Assembly (NCBI GenBank): GCA_003001795.1
Contig: PVNI01000013.1
Span: forward strand, 1-64,000
DNA from: Actinomadura viridilutea
Lineage (GTDB): Bacteria > Actinomycetota > Actinomycetes > Streptosporangiales > Streptosporangiaceae
DNA: 64,000 nucleotides
Reading direction: 5' to 3'
In this document: positions 15,614 to 24,565 of the stretch, in pieces
Layout of the letters: the number at the start of each line of letters is the position of its first letter
Position numbering within the stretch: the stretch's first letter is position 1
Position numbers and translations under genes: made by a program
The notes under the pieces: model-generated
The model's database searches: none
What the model was told of the DNA's origin: nothing
The model's input: only the letters and a program-made list of their open reading frames with translations

Positions 15614-16473
15614 CAGGACTCCTCGCCGAACCGCAGCGGGACGTTGTCGATCAGATGGGTGGTGCCGACGCGCCCCGCCACCGCGAGCACGGCCGGACCG
15701 GTGTGGGCGTCGTCGATCTCGGTGAACGTGGCCGGGTCGACCAGGACCAGGTAGTCGAGCGCGAGCGGCGGGTCGGCCGCGGCGGCCTTGTCGAGCACGG
15801 CCCGGGCGGCGCGCACCACGGCCGACGGCCCGCCCGCCGCGGCGTCCGCGCCCGCCTGCAGCGCCTGCGACAGCGCCAGCGCGGTGCGCCGCTCGGCGGG
15901 GGACAGGTAGCGGTTGCGGCTGGACAGCGCCAGCCCGTCGAACTCCCGGACGGTCGGCGCGGCCACGATCTCGACCGGCACGTCCAGGTCGGCCGCCATC
16001 CGGCGGATCAACGCGAGCTGCTGGGCGTCCTTCTCGCCGAACACCGCCACGTCGGGCCGCACGAGGTTGAACAGCTTCAGCACCACCGTGAGGACCCCGT
16101 CGAAGTGCCCGGGACGGGCCGCGCCCTCCACGACGCGCCCCATCGGACCGGAGTCGACCCGCACCAGCGGCTCGGACGGGTACATGACCTCGCGGGTGGG
16201 GGCGAAGACGATGTCCACGCCCTCGGCCGCGCACGCCTCGACGTCGGCGGCGAACGTGCGCGGGTAGCGGTCGAAGTCCTCGTTCGGGCCGAACTGCAGC
16301 GGGTTGACGAAGATGCTCACCGCCACCGTGTCGGCCAGCTCGCGGGCCCGCCGGATCAGCGACCGGTGCCCCTCGTGCAGCGCCCCCATCGTGGGGACGA
16401 GCGCGAGCCGCCCGGTCACGCCGCCTCGGACGGCCGCCAGTTCGTCGCGCGTCTTGGCGATGACGGGAGTCAC
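15613..16473 (-). CDS. panC: Pantoate--beta-alanine ligase (pantothenate synthetase)
   Basis: 286 aa from the GTG at 16473. It joins pantoate and beta-alanine using ATP. It has LALVPTMGALHEGHRSLIRR with the HIGH-like element, SIFVNPLQFGPNEDFDRYPR, VVLKLFNLVRPDVAVFGEKD, AQQLALIRRM and the LSSRNRYLSPAER loop. I chose the 16473 start because it puts VPTMG at the family position and GGAGGG lies upstream. A GTG at 16518 with AAGGAGGG close before it would add 15 residues and cannot be excluded. It overlaps panD by one base and lies downstream of the DUF2520 gene. Confidence 0.95.
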   Translation of the reverse strand: MTPVIAKTRDELAAVRGGVTGRLALVPTMGALHEGHRSLIRRARELADTVAVSIFVNPLQFGPNEDFDRYPRTFAADVEACAAEGVDIVFAPTREVMYPSEPLVRVDSGPMGRVVEGAARPGHFDGVLTVVLKLFNLVRPDVAVFGEKDAQQLALIRRMAADLDVPVEIVAAPTVREFDGLALSSRNRYLSPAERRTALALSQALQAGADAAAGGPSAVVRAARAVLDKAAAADPPLALDYLVLVDPATFTEIDDAHTGPAVLAVAGRVGTTHLIDNVPLRFGEES

Positions 16474-16549
16474 GCCGCGCCCTCCGCCGGTCCGGCGCCG
16501 GTTGCCCCGCACATGCACGTCCCTCCTTGTTCGATCGGGCCAGGGCGGT

Positions 16550-17515
16550 TCAGTCGGCCGTTCCGTCGGCCGTTCGGTCGGCCAGGACGCCGAGCAGCCG
16601 TTCGGCGTCCTCGGGCTTGAGCATCCCGGCGGCCAGGGCGCGGTCGGCGGTGAGCCGGGCCAGCGCCACGTAGGCGCGGCGGCTCTCCGGCGACACGCGG
16701 CCCAGCTCGTCGACGTGCGCCCGCACCGTGCCCGCGTCGCCGCGGGCGACCGGGCCGGTCAGGCCGTTGATGCCCAGGCGCAGCGCGTTGTCCAGGGCGG
16801 CGCCGAGCAGCGGCCCGAGCATGCGCCCCGGTTCCGGCGCCCCCGCCGCGCGCAGCAGGTCCATCGCCTCGACCACGAGGGTGACCAGGTGGTTGGCGCC
16901 GCCGGCGAGGGCGGCGTGGTAGAGCGGACGGCGCTCCTCGGGGATCCACACGGGCTCGCCGCCCATCTCCACCACCAGCGCCTCGGCCACGGGGCGCAGC
17001 GGTTCGGGCGCGGTGACGCCGAACGAGATGCCGGTCAGCCGGTTGAGGTCGTCGGGACGTCCGGTGAACGTCATGACCGGGTGCAGCGCCAGCGGCAGGC
17101 CCCCGGCGCGGGTGAGGGGCGCCAGGACGCCGGTGCCGAACCGTCCGCTGGTGTGCGCCAGGAGCTTGCCCTCGACCGGGACGTCGGTGGCGGCCAGTCC
17201 CTCGGCGAGCTCGGGCAGCACGTCGTCCGGGACGGTCAGCAGCACCAGGTCGGCGGCCGCGACCGTCTCCTGCGGGGTGGTGACGACGGCGCCGGGCAGG
17301 CGCTCCTCGGTGCGCCGCCGGGACGCCTCGGACACCGCCGCCGCCGCGACGACGCGGTGTCCGGCGCGGGCGAGCGCGGCGCCCAGGGCGCTGCCGACCC
17401 GGCCGGGACCGAGCACGCCGACCGCCAGGCGGGCGGGACGGTCCTCGGGCCGCCCCACGGGGCCCGAAGGGCCGTTCCCGGGCGCGCCGGAAGGCGGCGT
17501 GACGCGTGAGTCCAT
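16550..17515 (-). CDS. Rossmann-fold/DUF2520 dehydrogenase-like protein of the pan operon
   Basis: 321 aa from the ATG at 17515. The N-terminal NAD(P)-binding motif is LAVGVLGPGRVGSALGAALA; the region then reads VVTTPQETVAAADLVLLTVP. The C-terminal helical DUF2520 domain has LPLALHPVMTFTGRPDDLNR, GLYHAA-like PLYHAALAGGANHLVTLVVE and GINGLTGPVARGD. It has ketopantoate-reductase/6-phosphogluconate-dehydrogenase-like architecture and always sits before panC in actinobacteria that I recall (Rv3603c type). A role as a pantoate-forming reductase is an inference from position and fold. A longer upstream frame is not supported. Confidence 0.85.
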   Translation of the reverse strand: MDSRVTPPSGAPGNGPSGPVGRPEDRPARLAVGVLGPGRVGSALGAALARAGHRVVAAAAVSEASRRRTEERLPGAVVTTPQETVAAADLVLLTVPDDVLPELAEGLAATDVPVEGKLLAHTSGRFGTGVLAPLTRAGGLPLALHPVMTFTGRPDDLNRLTGISFGVTAPEPLRPVAEALVVEMGGEPVWIPEERRPLYHAALAGGANHLVTLVVEAMDLLRAAGAPEPGRMLGPLLGAALDNALRLGINGLTGPVARGDAGTVRAHVDELGRVSPESRRAYVALARLTADRALAAGMLKPEDAERLLGVLADRTADGTAD

Positions 17516-17689
17516 GGGTTCGTTCCAGTCCTCGGCTAGGTACCGGACGTGCGCGACCCAGCGTACCCGCGCGGCGAGCGCGATGAGCCGCCGGGCCGGA
17601 CACCCTCCGCACCCCTCCTCAATGACGGTACGTGAACAATCACACCACTCAGAGCTACATCCTGGACGGCTCCCGGCCGGCTGAACCCG

Positions 17690-17730
17690 GACCGGCCCCA
17701 CCTGTCCGCAGACGGACGGCGGGGCCGGTC
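17690..17730 (-). terminator. Strong hairpin, terminator of the ABC exporter operon
   Basis: GACCGGCCCC (17690-17699) is perfectly complementary to GGGGCCGGTC (17721-17730), with an inner GTCCG/CGGAC stem. It lies about 32 nt beyond the permease stop codon on the minus strand. It has no T-tract. Confidence 0.65.
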
Positions 17731-17761
17731 GGGCGGGTGTTCCTCGGTGTCGCTCCGGTCG

Positions 17762-20272
17762 TCAGTCGTCGACCAGGGCCTCCACGACGGACGCCTTGGC
17801 GGCGCGGCGGGCGGGCAGCACGGCGGCCAGCATCCCGGCCGCCGCCGCCAGCAGCACGAACACCGCGATCCTCGCGTACGGCAGCGAGAAGACGACGTCC
17901 TCGGCCATCGCGGTGATCGACGCCCAGCCGAACGCGACCCCGAGGGCCACCCCGGTGCCCGCGCCGATCAGCGCCATGATCAGGGCCTCCACCGACAGCA
18001 TCCGGCGCAGCTGGCGCCGGGTGACGCCGAGCGCCCGCAGCAGCGCCGACTCGCGGGTGCGCTCGACCACCGACAGCGTCAGCGTGTTGGCGATGCCGAA
18101 CAGCGCGATGAGGATCGCCAGCCCGAGCAGCGCGCCGAAGATGACCAGCATCATGTCGATGGCCTTGGTGTACTGCTTCTTGATCTCGGCGGCGGAGGTG
18201 ACCCGGACCGTCGGATACGGCTTGGCGGCGGCCTCCACGGCGGCGCGCGCCCCCTCCCCGGCGGCGCCGGAGCGCGCGTTCACGAAGATGACCGAGGGGT
18301 CCCGGGCGCCGAAGTACCGGGTGAAGTCGGCCTCGGTCACCAGGAGCGGCGGCACCGGGCCCTCCATCCCGGTCGTGCCGACGACCTTCAGCTCCAGCGG
18401 CCCGCGCGGGGTCCGCACCCGGACGGTCGAACCGATCCGCAGCTTCCAGTAGCGGGCCACCGGGTCCGCGACCGCCACCGTGCCGGGCCGCAGGTCCTCC
18501 AGCGAGCCGCTGGTGAACTCCGGTTTGACGACGGTGCCGAGCGAGGACGCGGTGAGCGCGCCGACGCTCTCCCTCCTGTCGCCCCGCCCGGACGACTCGA
18601 CCCGGGCCTCGACGTGGCGCATCTCGGTGACGGCGGCGACCTGCGGCAGCGCGCGCAGCCGGTCGGCCAGCTCCCGCGGGAGGAACTGCTCGTCGGAGCC
18701 GCCCCACTGGGTCGTCAGCTGGTAGTCCACGGGGAACTCCTCCGCCAGCTGCTCGTCCGCGGTGGCTTTGACGCTGGCGGCGAGCACCGCGAACATCGTC
18801 ATCAGGCCGACGCCGATGGTCAGCGCGATCGTCGTGGTGGCGGTGCGCCGCGGGGAGCGCCGCGCGTTCTGCACGGCGAGCCGTCCGGGCACCCCCGCCA
18901 GGCGGGCGGGGACCGCGCCCGCGACCCGGCCCAGCGGCCGCACCAGGGCCGGCATCAGCGCGATCACCGCCAGGAACACCAGTCCGCCGCCGGCGGCCAC
19001 CGTGAACAGCGCGGACTCGCCCTTGTCCAGGACCATCGCGCCGTACCAGGCGACGGCCAGCCCGGGCAGCCCGGACAGCGCCGCGACGGTCCACCGCGCC
19101 CAGCCGAGCCGGAACCGGCCGCCGCCGGGTTCGAGGTCGGCGCGCAGCGCGGACACGGGCGAGACGCGCGTGGCGGCACGGGCGGGCAGCAGCGCCGACA
19201 GCACCGTGACGAGCACGCCGACCAGCAGGCCGACGGCGATCGTGCGCGGCGCGAGCGTCAGCCCGTAGGTGGGGATGTCGGCGTCGGGCCCGCCGAACAC
19301 CGCCAGGGCGCCCGCGCCGAGGCCGAGGCCCACGGCGAGGCCGAGCACCGAGCCGATCAGCCCGACCACGGCCGACTCGGTGAGCACGCCGCCGAACAGC
19401 TGCCGCCGGGTCGCGCCCACGCAGCGCAGCAGCGCCGTCTCGCGCATCCGCTGGGCGATGAGGATCGCGAACGTGTTGTAGATCACCAGGGCCGACACCA
19501 GCACCGACACCAGCCCGAAGATCAGCAGCCCGGTTCTGATCACTTCGGTGTCGGCGCCGGCCCGCGCGGCGAGCCGCCGCCCCAGCCGCTCGCCGGTCAG
19601 CACCTCGGCGTCCGGTCCGGCGACGGCGGCGACCGCGGCCCGGTCGGCGGCGCCCGCCACGTCGATCTCCCGGAAGACGCGCTTGCCGGTCATGCGCATC
19701 GCGGTGGCGGTGTCGAAGCCGACCGCGCCGCGCATGTTCGCCTCGTCGTCGATGCCGAAGTCGAGGATGCCGACGAGGGTGAAGCGGTGCGGGCGCTGCC
19801 GGTGGTCCAGGACGGTGATCGTCTGGCCGACGGCGAACTTCTCCCGTTCGGCGGTGTCGCGGTCGAGCACGGCCTCGGCGGGGCCCGCGGGCGGCCGGCC
19901 CTCGTCCACGCCGTAGCGCAGCAGCCGTCCGGACGGCACCGAGATCCCGACGGTGGGCATGTCGCCGACGGCCTTGCCGTCCCGGCCGATCAGCGCCGCG
20001 TCCCCGCGCACCGTGCCCTGCGCGTCGGTCACGCCGGGCACGGCGCGCACGCGGCCCAGCAGGTCGGCGGGCAGCTCCCCGCCCTCCTTGGGCAGGACCG
20101 CCACGTCGACCTTGTCGGCGGAGCGGGCGAACTTCTCGTTCACGCCCGCCCGCATGCTGTCGGTCAGCACGAACGTGCCGGCGATGAACCCGACGCCGAG
20201 CGTGATGGCCAGTCCGGTGAGCAGCAGCCGCAGCTTGTGCGCGCGCAGGCCCGCCAGGGTGGTCTTGAGCAC
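17762..20272 (-). CDS. ABC transporter permease with two FtsX/MacB-type domains
   Basis: 836 aa. It opens with AHKLRLLLTGLAITLGVGFI (TM1), a large extracellular domain, then a three-helix FtsX block (about 240-400) including MRETALLRCVGATRRQLFGG. A second copy follows: RRSPRRTATTTIALTIGVGL, a second extracellular domain and a last block with ESALLRALGVTRRQLRRMLS. This is the standard layout of large macrolide-exporter/lipoprotein-release-like permeases of actinobacteria. The start is GTG at 20272, 3 nt after the ATPase stop. The substrate is unknown. Confidence 0.93.
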   Translation of the reverse strand: MLKTTLAGLRAHKLRLLLTGLAITLGVGFIAGTFVLTDSMRAGVNEKFARSADKVDVAVLPKEGGELPADLLGRVRAVPGVTDAQGTVRGDAALIGRDGKAVGDMPTVGISVPSGRLLRYGVDEGRPPAGPAEAVLDRDTAEREKFAVGQTITVLDHRQRPHRFTLVGILDFGIDDEANMRGAVGFDTATAMRMTGKRVFREIDVAGAADRAAVAAVAGPDAEVLTGERLGRRLAARAGADTEVIRTGLLIFGLVSVLVSALVIYNTFAILIAQRMRETALLRCVGATRRQLFGGVLTESAVVGLIGSVLGLAVGLGLGAGALAVFGGPDADIPTYGLTLAPRTIAVGLLVGVLVTVLSALLPARAATRVSPVSALRADLEPGGGRFRLGWARWTVAALSGLPGLAVAWYGAMVLDKGESALFTVAAGGGLVFLAVIALMPALVRPLGRVAGAVPARLAGVPGRLAVQNARRSPRRTATTTIALTIGVGLMTMFAVLAASVKATADEQLAEEFPVDYQLTTQWGGSDEQFLPRELADRLRALPQVAAVTEMRHVEARVESSGRGDRRESVGALTASSLGTVVKPEFTSGSLEDLRPGTVAVADPVARYWKLRIGSTVRVRTPRGPLELKVVGTTGMEGPVPPLLVTEADFTRYFGARDPSVIFVNARSGAAGEGARAAVEAAAKPYPTVRVTSAAEIKKQYTKAIDMMLVIFGALLGLAILIALFGIANTLTLSVVERTRESALLRALGVTRRQLRRMLSVEALIMALIGAGTGVALGVAFGWASITAMAEDVVFSLPYARIAVFVLLAAAAGMLAAVLPARRAAKASVVEALVDD

Positions 20273-20275
20273 CGC

Positions 20276-21106
20276 TCAGCCCTCCAGCCCGTGCCGCGCG
20301 CGGAGGGACGGGCCGTCCGCGCCTCCGGTCAGCTGGGAGAGCCGGTCGAGCACGGTGTCGGGGGTGGGCTCGAACAGCTCGGAGACGATCGTCCCGTCGC
20401 GCAGGAACACGACGCGGTCGGCGTACGAGGCGGCCACCGGGTCGTGGGTGACCATCACGATCGTCTGCCCCATCTCCCGCACCGAGGCCCGCAGGAAGCC
20501 GAGCACCTCGGCGCCCGCGCGCGAGTCCAGGTTCCCGGTGGGCTCGTCCGCGAAGATCACCTCGGGCCGGGTGACGAGCGCGCGGGCGCACGCCACCCGC
20601 TGCTGCTGCCCGCCCGACAGCTGGCCCGGCCTGTGGCCGAGCCGGTCGCGCAGGCCCACGACGTCGACGACGCGGTCGAACCACGCCTTGTCGGCCTTGC
20701 GCCCGGCCAGCTCCAGCGGCAGCAGGATGTTCTGCTCGGCGGTGAGGGTCGGCAGCAGGTTGAACGCCTGGAAGATGAAACCGATGCGGTCGCGGCGCAG
20801 CAGGGTCAGCTGCCGGTCCTTCAGGGCGGTCAGATCGGTGTCCCCGAGCATGACCCGGCCGCCGCTGACGGTGTCGAGGCCGGCCAGGCAGTGCATCAGG
20901 GTGGACTTGCCGGACCCGGACGGGCCCATGATCGCGGTGAACGCGCCCCGGGCGAACGCGACGCTGACCCCGCGCAGCGCGTGCACCGCCGCGTCACCGC
21001 TGCCGTACACCTTGGACACCTCCACGGCGGTGACGGCGGGGGGAGCGGCGGCTCCGGCGGCGGGGGCCGGCCCTTCGCCGGACGTGTCGGTGGACGTGCT
21101 GGTCAC
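20276..21106 (-). CDS. ABC transporter ATP-binding protein (MacB/LolD type)
   Basis: 276 aa from a GTG at 21106 with AAGGAG six bases upstream. It has Walker A GPSGSGKST, Q-loop FIFQAFNLLPTLTAEQN, signature LSGGQQQRVACARAL, Walker B VIFADEPTGNLD and switch His in VMVTHDPVAASYADRVVFLR. The closest recognisable class is the one that pairs with FtsX-type permeases. The N-terminal ~25 residues are low-complexity (Thr/Ser then Pro/Ala). It is translationally linked to the permease gene and lies downstream of a response regulator gene, which may control it. Confidence 0.95.
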   Translation of the reverse strand: MTSTSTDTSGEGPAPAAGAAAPPAVTAVEVSKVYGSGDAAVHALRGVSVAFARGAFTAIMGPSGSGKSTLMHCLAGLDTVSGGRVMLGDTDLTALKDRQLTLLRRDRIGFIFQAFNLLPTLTAEQNILLPLELAGRKADKAWFDRVVDVVGLRDRLGHRPGQLSGGQQQRVACARALVTRPEVIFADEPTGNLDSRAGAEVLGFLRASVREMGQTIVMVTHDPVAASYADRVVFLRDGTIVSELFEPTPDTVLDRLSQLTGGADGPSLRARHGLEG

Positions 21107-21309
21107 GCTGGCTCCTTCGTGGACGTCGACAACGCGTTCCACGCTAGGGATCCGGCGTCCGCCAGCCATCGCCCGCGCGTTGACGATCCGGTCGGCATCG
21201 CGGCTACCGCGCGGCGCCGCGTACGACCTGAGTCGTACGCCGTCCTCCGACGGCGAGCCGATCGGGAGACCGCCGCCCCGGCGCCCCCGGCGCGCGCACG
21301 GCCGCCGCC

Positions 21310-21360
21310 GCGGCGATCACGACGGCGCCGGCGCGGCGATCACGACGGCGCCGGCGCGGC
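21310..21360. repeat. Two-copy 23-bp tandem repeat
   Basis: CGGCGATCACGACGGCGCCG recurs with a 23-bp period in the 280-bp spacer between the ABC ATPase start and the response regulator stop. GATCAC begins at 21315 and again at 21338. The remainder of the spacer should contain the ABC operon promoter and the end of the two-component operon. No gene is seen. Confidence 0.5.
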
Positions 21361-21386
21361 CGGGGAGCCCGCCGACGGCGGGGACG

Positions 21387-22130
21387 TCAGTCCAGGTGGC
21401 TGTTCTGGCCGCTCTTGACCAGGCCCGTCTCGTACGCGAACACCACCGCCTGGACCCGGTCGCGCAGCCCCAGCTTGGTCAGGATCCGCCCCATGTGGGT
21501 CTTGACGGTGGCCTCGGACACGTACAGCCGCCCGGCGATCTCGGAGTTGGACAGGCCGCGCGCCACCAGCAGCAGCACCTCGCGCTCCCGCTCGGTCAGC
21601 GCGTCCAGCTTCCCGCCGGCCTTCTGCTCGGCGTCCGGCAGGTGCATGGCGAACCGGTCGAGCAGCCGCCGGGTCGTGCTGGGCGCCACCACCGCGTCGC
21701 CGGAGTGCACCGCGCGGATCGCCTCGATGAGCTGCGCCGGCCCGGCGTCCTTGAGCAGGAACCCGCCGGCCCCGGCCTTGATCGCGGCGAACGCGTACTC
21801 GTCCAGGTCGAACGTGGTCAGGATGATCACCTTGGGCGGGCCCGGGTACGCGCCGGACACGATCCGCCGGGTCGTCTCGATGCCGTCCATGCGCGGCATG
21901 CGCACGTCCATGAGGACCACGTCGGCGCGCGTGGAGCGCAGCCGCTCCAGGGCCTGCGCGCCGTCCCCCGCCTCCCCGACGACCTCGATGTCCGGCTGGG
22001 CGTCGAGCACCATCTTGAAGCCCGCCCGCACCAGCTCCTGGTCGTCCACCAGCAGCACCCGCACCGGTCGCTCGTCCTCGGCCCAGTTCCCGGCCGAGGG
22101 GGCGCCTCCGGGCGACTGCGGTCCGCTCAC
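21387..22130 (-). CDS. NarL/LuxR-family response regulator
   Basis: 247 aa. The receiver domain has VRVLLVDDQELVRAGFKMVL, the phosphoacceptor Asp in ADVVLMDVRMPRMDG, and IILTTFDLDEYAFAAIKAGA. The C-terminal LuxR HTH is LTEREREVLLLVARGLSNSE followed by IAGRLYVSEATVKTHMGRIL. The GTG start at 22130 overlaps the kinase stop by 4 nt, so the two are coupled. The ABC exporter operon immediately downstream on the same strand is the obvious candidate target. Confidence 0.95.
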   Translation of the reverse strand: MSGPQSPGGAPSAGNWAEDERPVRVLLVDDQELVRAGFKMVLDAQPDIEVVGEAGDGAQALERLRSTRADVVLMDVRMPRMDGIETTRRIVSGAYPGPPKVIILTTFDLDEYAFAAIKAGAGGFLLKDAGPAQLIEAIRAVHSGDAVVAPSTTRRLLDRFAMHLPDAEQKAGGKLDALTEREREVLLLVARGLSNSEIAGRLYVSEATVKTHMGRILTKLGLRDRVQAVVFAYETGLVKSGQNSHLD

Positions 22131-23335
22131 GTCCTGACCTCCTCGCGCAACGGAATCCGTGCGGCCACCTCGAACCCGCCGCCCGGCCGCGGCCCGGCGC
22201 GCACCTCGCCCCCGTACACCGCGACGCGCTCGCGCATCCCGGCCAGGCCGTGACCGCGGCCGTCGTCGGCCGCGGCGGCGCCGCGCCCGTCGTCGGTCAC
22301 CCGGATCTCCAGCGTGTCGGGGCCGTAGCTGATCCGGACGCGAGCGGTGGCCTGGGGGCCGCCGTGCTTCAGGGTATTGGTCAGCGCCTCCTGGACGATC
22401 CGGAAGACGGTCAGCTCCTGCCCCTGCGACATCGCCGGCGGCGTCCCCTCGATGTCGAGCTCCACCGGCAGCCCGGACGCGCGCACCTTCTCCACCAGGT
22501 CGGGGAGCTGGTTCACCCCCGGCTGGGGCGCGTACGCGCCCTCCTGCGGCTCCGACGCCGCGCCCTGGGGCGGCGCGGTCCCGTCGCCGCCCTCGCGCAG
22601 CACGCCCAGCAGCCGCCGCATCTCGGTCAGCGCCTGCCGTCCCGTCGCCGAGATGGCCTCCAGCGCGCGCCGCGCCCGGCCCGGGTCGGTGTCCATGGCG
22701 TACCAGGCGCCGTCCGCCTGGACGACGATCACGCTGACGTTGTGCGCCACCACGTCGTGCAGCTCCCGCGCGATGCGGGCGCGCTCGGCCGCCATCGCGA
22801 TCTGCAGCTCGATGTCGCGTTCGCGTTCCAGCCGTTCGGCGCGCTCCTCCAGGGACCGCAGGTACGCGCGGCGCGTGCGCATGTGCAGCCCCAGGATCCA
22901 CACTCCCAGCACGACCGCGGTCATCGCCAGGAACGAGGGCCTGAAATCGGAGAGCGAGGGCGTGTACCGCAGCGGCGCCAGCACCGCGCCGGTCTCGGCC
23001 GCGGCGAGCGCGGCCAGCCCCCAGCGGAACGACGACTCCGCCGCGACGGTGTACAGCCCCATCAGCACCGCGACGTTGGCCGGGATGATCTCCACGCCCG
23101 CCACGCATTGCACGAACGACACCAGCGCTACCGCGGCGAACGACCCGCGCGGCAGCGTGCGGCGCAGCGCCATCGGCCCCAGCAGCCCGGCCGTCAGCAG
23201 CGCGACCTGCCACGGGGCGACGAGGGGATACGTGCCGAACATGCCCGGGAGCGTCATCAGCAGCAGCGGCGAGGCGAAGAAGCAGTCCACGAGCACGCGC
23301 TGGCGCCGCATCCAGTCCCAGGCTCTGCCGACCAT
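22127..23335 (-). CDS. Two-component sensor histidine kinase (HisKA_3, NarX/DesK-like)
   Basis: 402 aa from the ATG at 23335. The N-terminal half holds several TM helices (from VDCFFASPLLLMTLPG to LAMTAVVLGVWILGLHMRTR) without an obvious extracellular sensor. A HisKA_3 dimerisation domain follows, with the phospho-His in ERARIARELHDVVAHNVSVI. The catalytic ATPase domain has EALTNTLKHGGPQATARVRI, DDGRG and GHGLAGMRERVAVYGGEVRA. An upstream start at 23392 is possible but adds non-family residues. This type often senses membrane or cell-envelope state. Confidence 0.94.
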   Translation of the reverse strand: MVGRAWDWMRRQRVLVDCFFASPLLLMTLPGMFGTYPLVAPWQVALLTAGLLGPMALRRTLPRGSFAAVALVSFVQCVAGVEIIPANVAVLMGLYTVAAESSFRWGLAALAAAETGAVLAPLRYTPSLSDFRPSFLAMTAVVLGVWILGLHMRTRRAYLRSLEERAERLERERDIELQIAMAAERARIARELHDVVAHNVSVIVVQADGAWYAMDTDPGRARRALEAISATGRQALTEMRRLLGVLREGGDGTAPPQGAASEPQEGAYAPQPGVNQLPDLVEKVRASGLPVELDIEGTPPAMSQGQELTVFRIVQEALTNTLKHGGPQATARVRISYGPDTLEIRVTDDGRGAAAADDGRGHGLAGMRERVAVYGGEVRAGPRPGGGFEVAARIPLREEVRT

Positions 23336-23496
23336 GCCGTCAACCCTAGGTGCGCATGTGCCGCCCCGGATCAGCCTCAAGTCGGACGTCAAGTCGGTCG
23401 CGCCGCCTCAAGGGGCTTGCCTCAAGGGGAGGGCAGCGCCGCCCGCGACGTGTCGTCGCGCGCACCGGCCGCGCCGTCGGCGGTAGCGTTCATTGA

Positions 23497-24519
23497 GTGG
23501 CGGCGTGGGTGAGCTGGCGCACGGCGATGGAACGGGCGCTGTACGGGGAGGGCGGCTTCTACCGGCGCGGGGAGAACCCCGCCGACCACTTCCGCACATC
23601 CGTGCACGCCTCCCCCAGGTTCGCCGAGGCGCTGGCCCGGCTGCTGCACGAGGTGGACGACGCGCTCGGCCGCCCGCCCCGGGTCGACCTGGTGGACGTG
23701 GGCGCCGGGTCCGGGCGGCTCCTGGCGGGCATCCTGGACGCCGTCGGCCCCGACCTCGCCGCCAGGCTGGCGCCCGCGGCGGTGGAGATCGCGCCGCGTC
23801 CGTCCGGCCTGCCCGACCGCATCGCCTGGCGCGGCGACCTGCCGGACGCCGTCACGGGCATGGTCATCGCGAACGAGTGGCTGGACAACGTGCCGCTCGA
23901 CGTGGTGGAGCAGACCTCCTCCGGGCCGCGCACCGTGCTGGTCGACCCGGCGACCGGCGACGAGCGTCCCGGCGGCGAGCCGTCCGCCGAGGACCGCCGG
24001 TGGCTGGCGCGCTGGTGGCCGCTGCGCGAACCCGGCGACCGGGCCGAGGTGGGCCATCCGCGCTGCGGGGCGTGGGCGTCGGTCATCCGGCGGCTGCGCC
24101 GCGGCCTGGCGGTCGCCGTGGACTACTCCCACACCCGGGCGTCCCGTCCCGTCTACGGAACGCTGTGCGGCTACCGGGACGGCGCCACGGTGCCCGCCGT
24201 CCCCGACGGGTCCTGCGACATCACGGCGCACGTGGCGCTCGACGCCTGCGCGGAGGCGGGCGAGGAGGCCGGGGCGACCGCCACGCTGCTGACCACCCAG
24301 CGGGAGGCCCTGCGCGCGCTCGGCCTGACCGGGCGGCGTCCGCCGGCCGAGATGGCGCGCAGCGACCCCCGCGGGTACGTCGCGGCCCTGTGCGCGGCGG
24401 GCGAGGAGGCCGAGCTCATCGACCCGGACGGGCTCGGCGGCTTCGGCTGGCTCACCCAGGCCGTCGGGATCGACGTGCCCGCGGTGCTGGCCGAAGCCGC
24501 GTCGCTCCAGCCGCACTAG
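23497..24519 (+). CDS. MidA/NDUFAF7-type SAM-dependent methyltransferase
   Basis: 340 aa, GTG start at 23497. It has the DUF185/MidA fold: YGEGGFYRRGENPADHFRTS near the N-terminus, SAM motif I VDLVDVGAGSGRLLAGILDA, IANEWLDNVPLDVVE, LAVAVDYSHTRASRPVYGTL and GSCDITAHVALDAC. Mitochondrial members (NDUFAF7) dimethylate an arginine of complex I subunit NDUFS2, the NuoD homologue. A nuoD paralogue lies 3.7 kb away at 28223-29371, and its HRGAEK segment contains the arginine equivalent as I recall it. That functional link is an inference. Confidence 0.88.
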   Translation: MAAWVSWRTAMERALYGEGGFYRRGENPADHFRTSVHASPRFAEALARLLHEVDDALGRPPRVDLVDVGAGSGRLLAGILDAVGPDLAARLAPAAVEIAPRPSGLPDRIAWRGDLPDAVTGMVIANEWLDNVPLDVVEQTSSGPRTVLVDPATGDERPGGEPSAEDRRWLARWWPLREPGDRAEVGHPRCGAWASVIRRLRRGLAVAVDYSHTRASRPVYGTLCGYRDGATVPAVPDGSCDITAHVALDACAEAGEEAGATATLLTTQREALRALGLTGRRPPAEMARSDPRGYVAALCAAGEEAELIDPDGLGGFGWLTQAVGIDVPAVLAEAASLQPH

Positions 24520-24565
24520 ACCGCCGCGCCGGCGCGTCGCCCTGCCCGGCCCGAGCGCGCCTGCG

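Noticed and set aside
17747..21418. A 1223-codon open frame on the plus strand opposite the ABC exporter genes
   Set aside because: It is antisense to two clear genes, and its sequence is Arg/Gly/Gln-rich without motifs. This is a known effect of high third-position GC.
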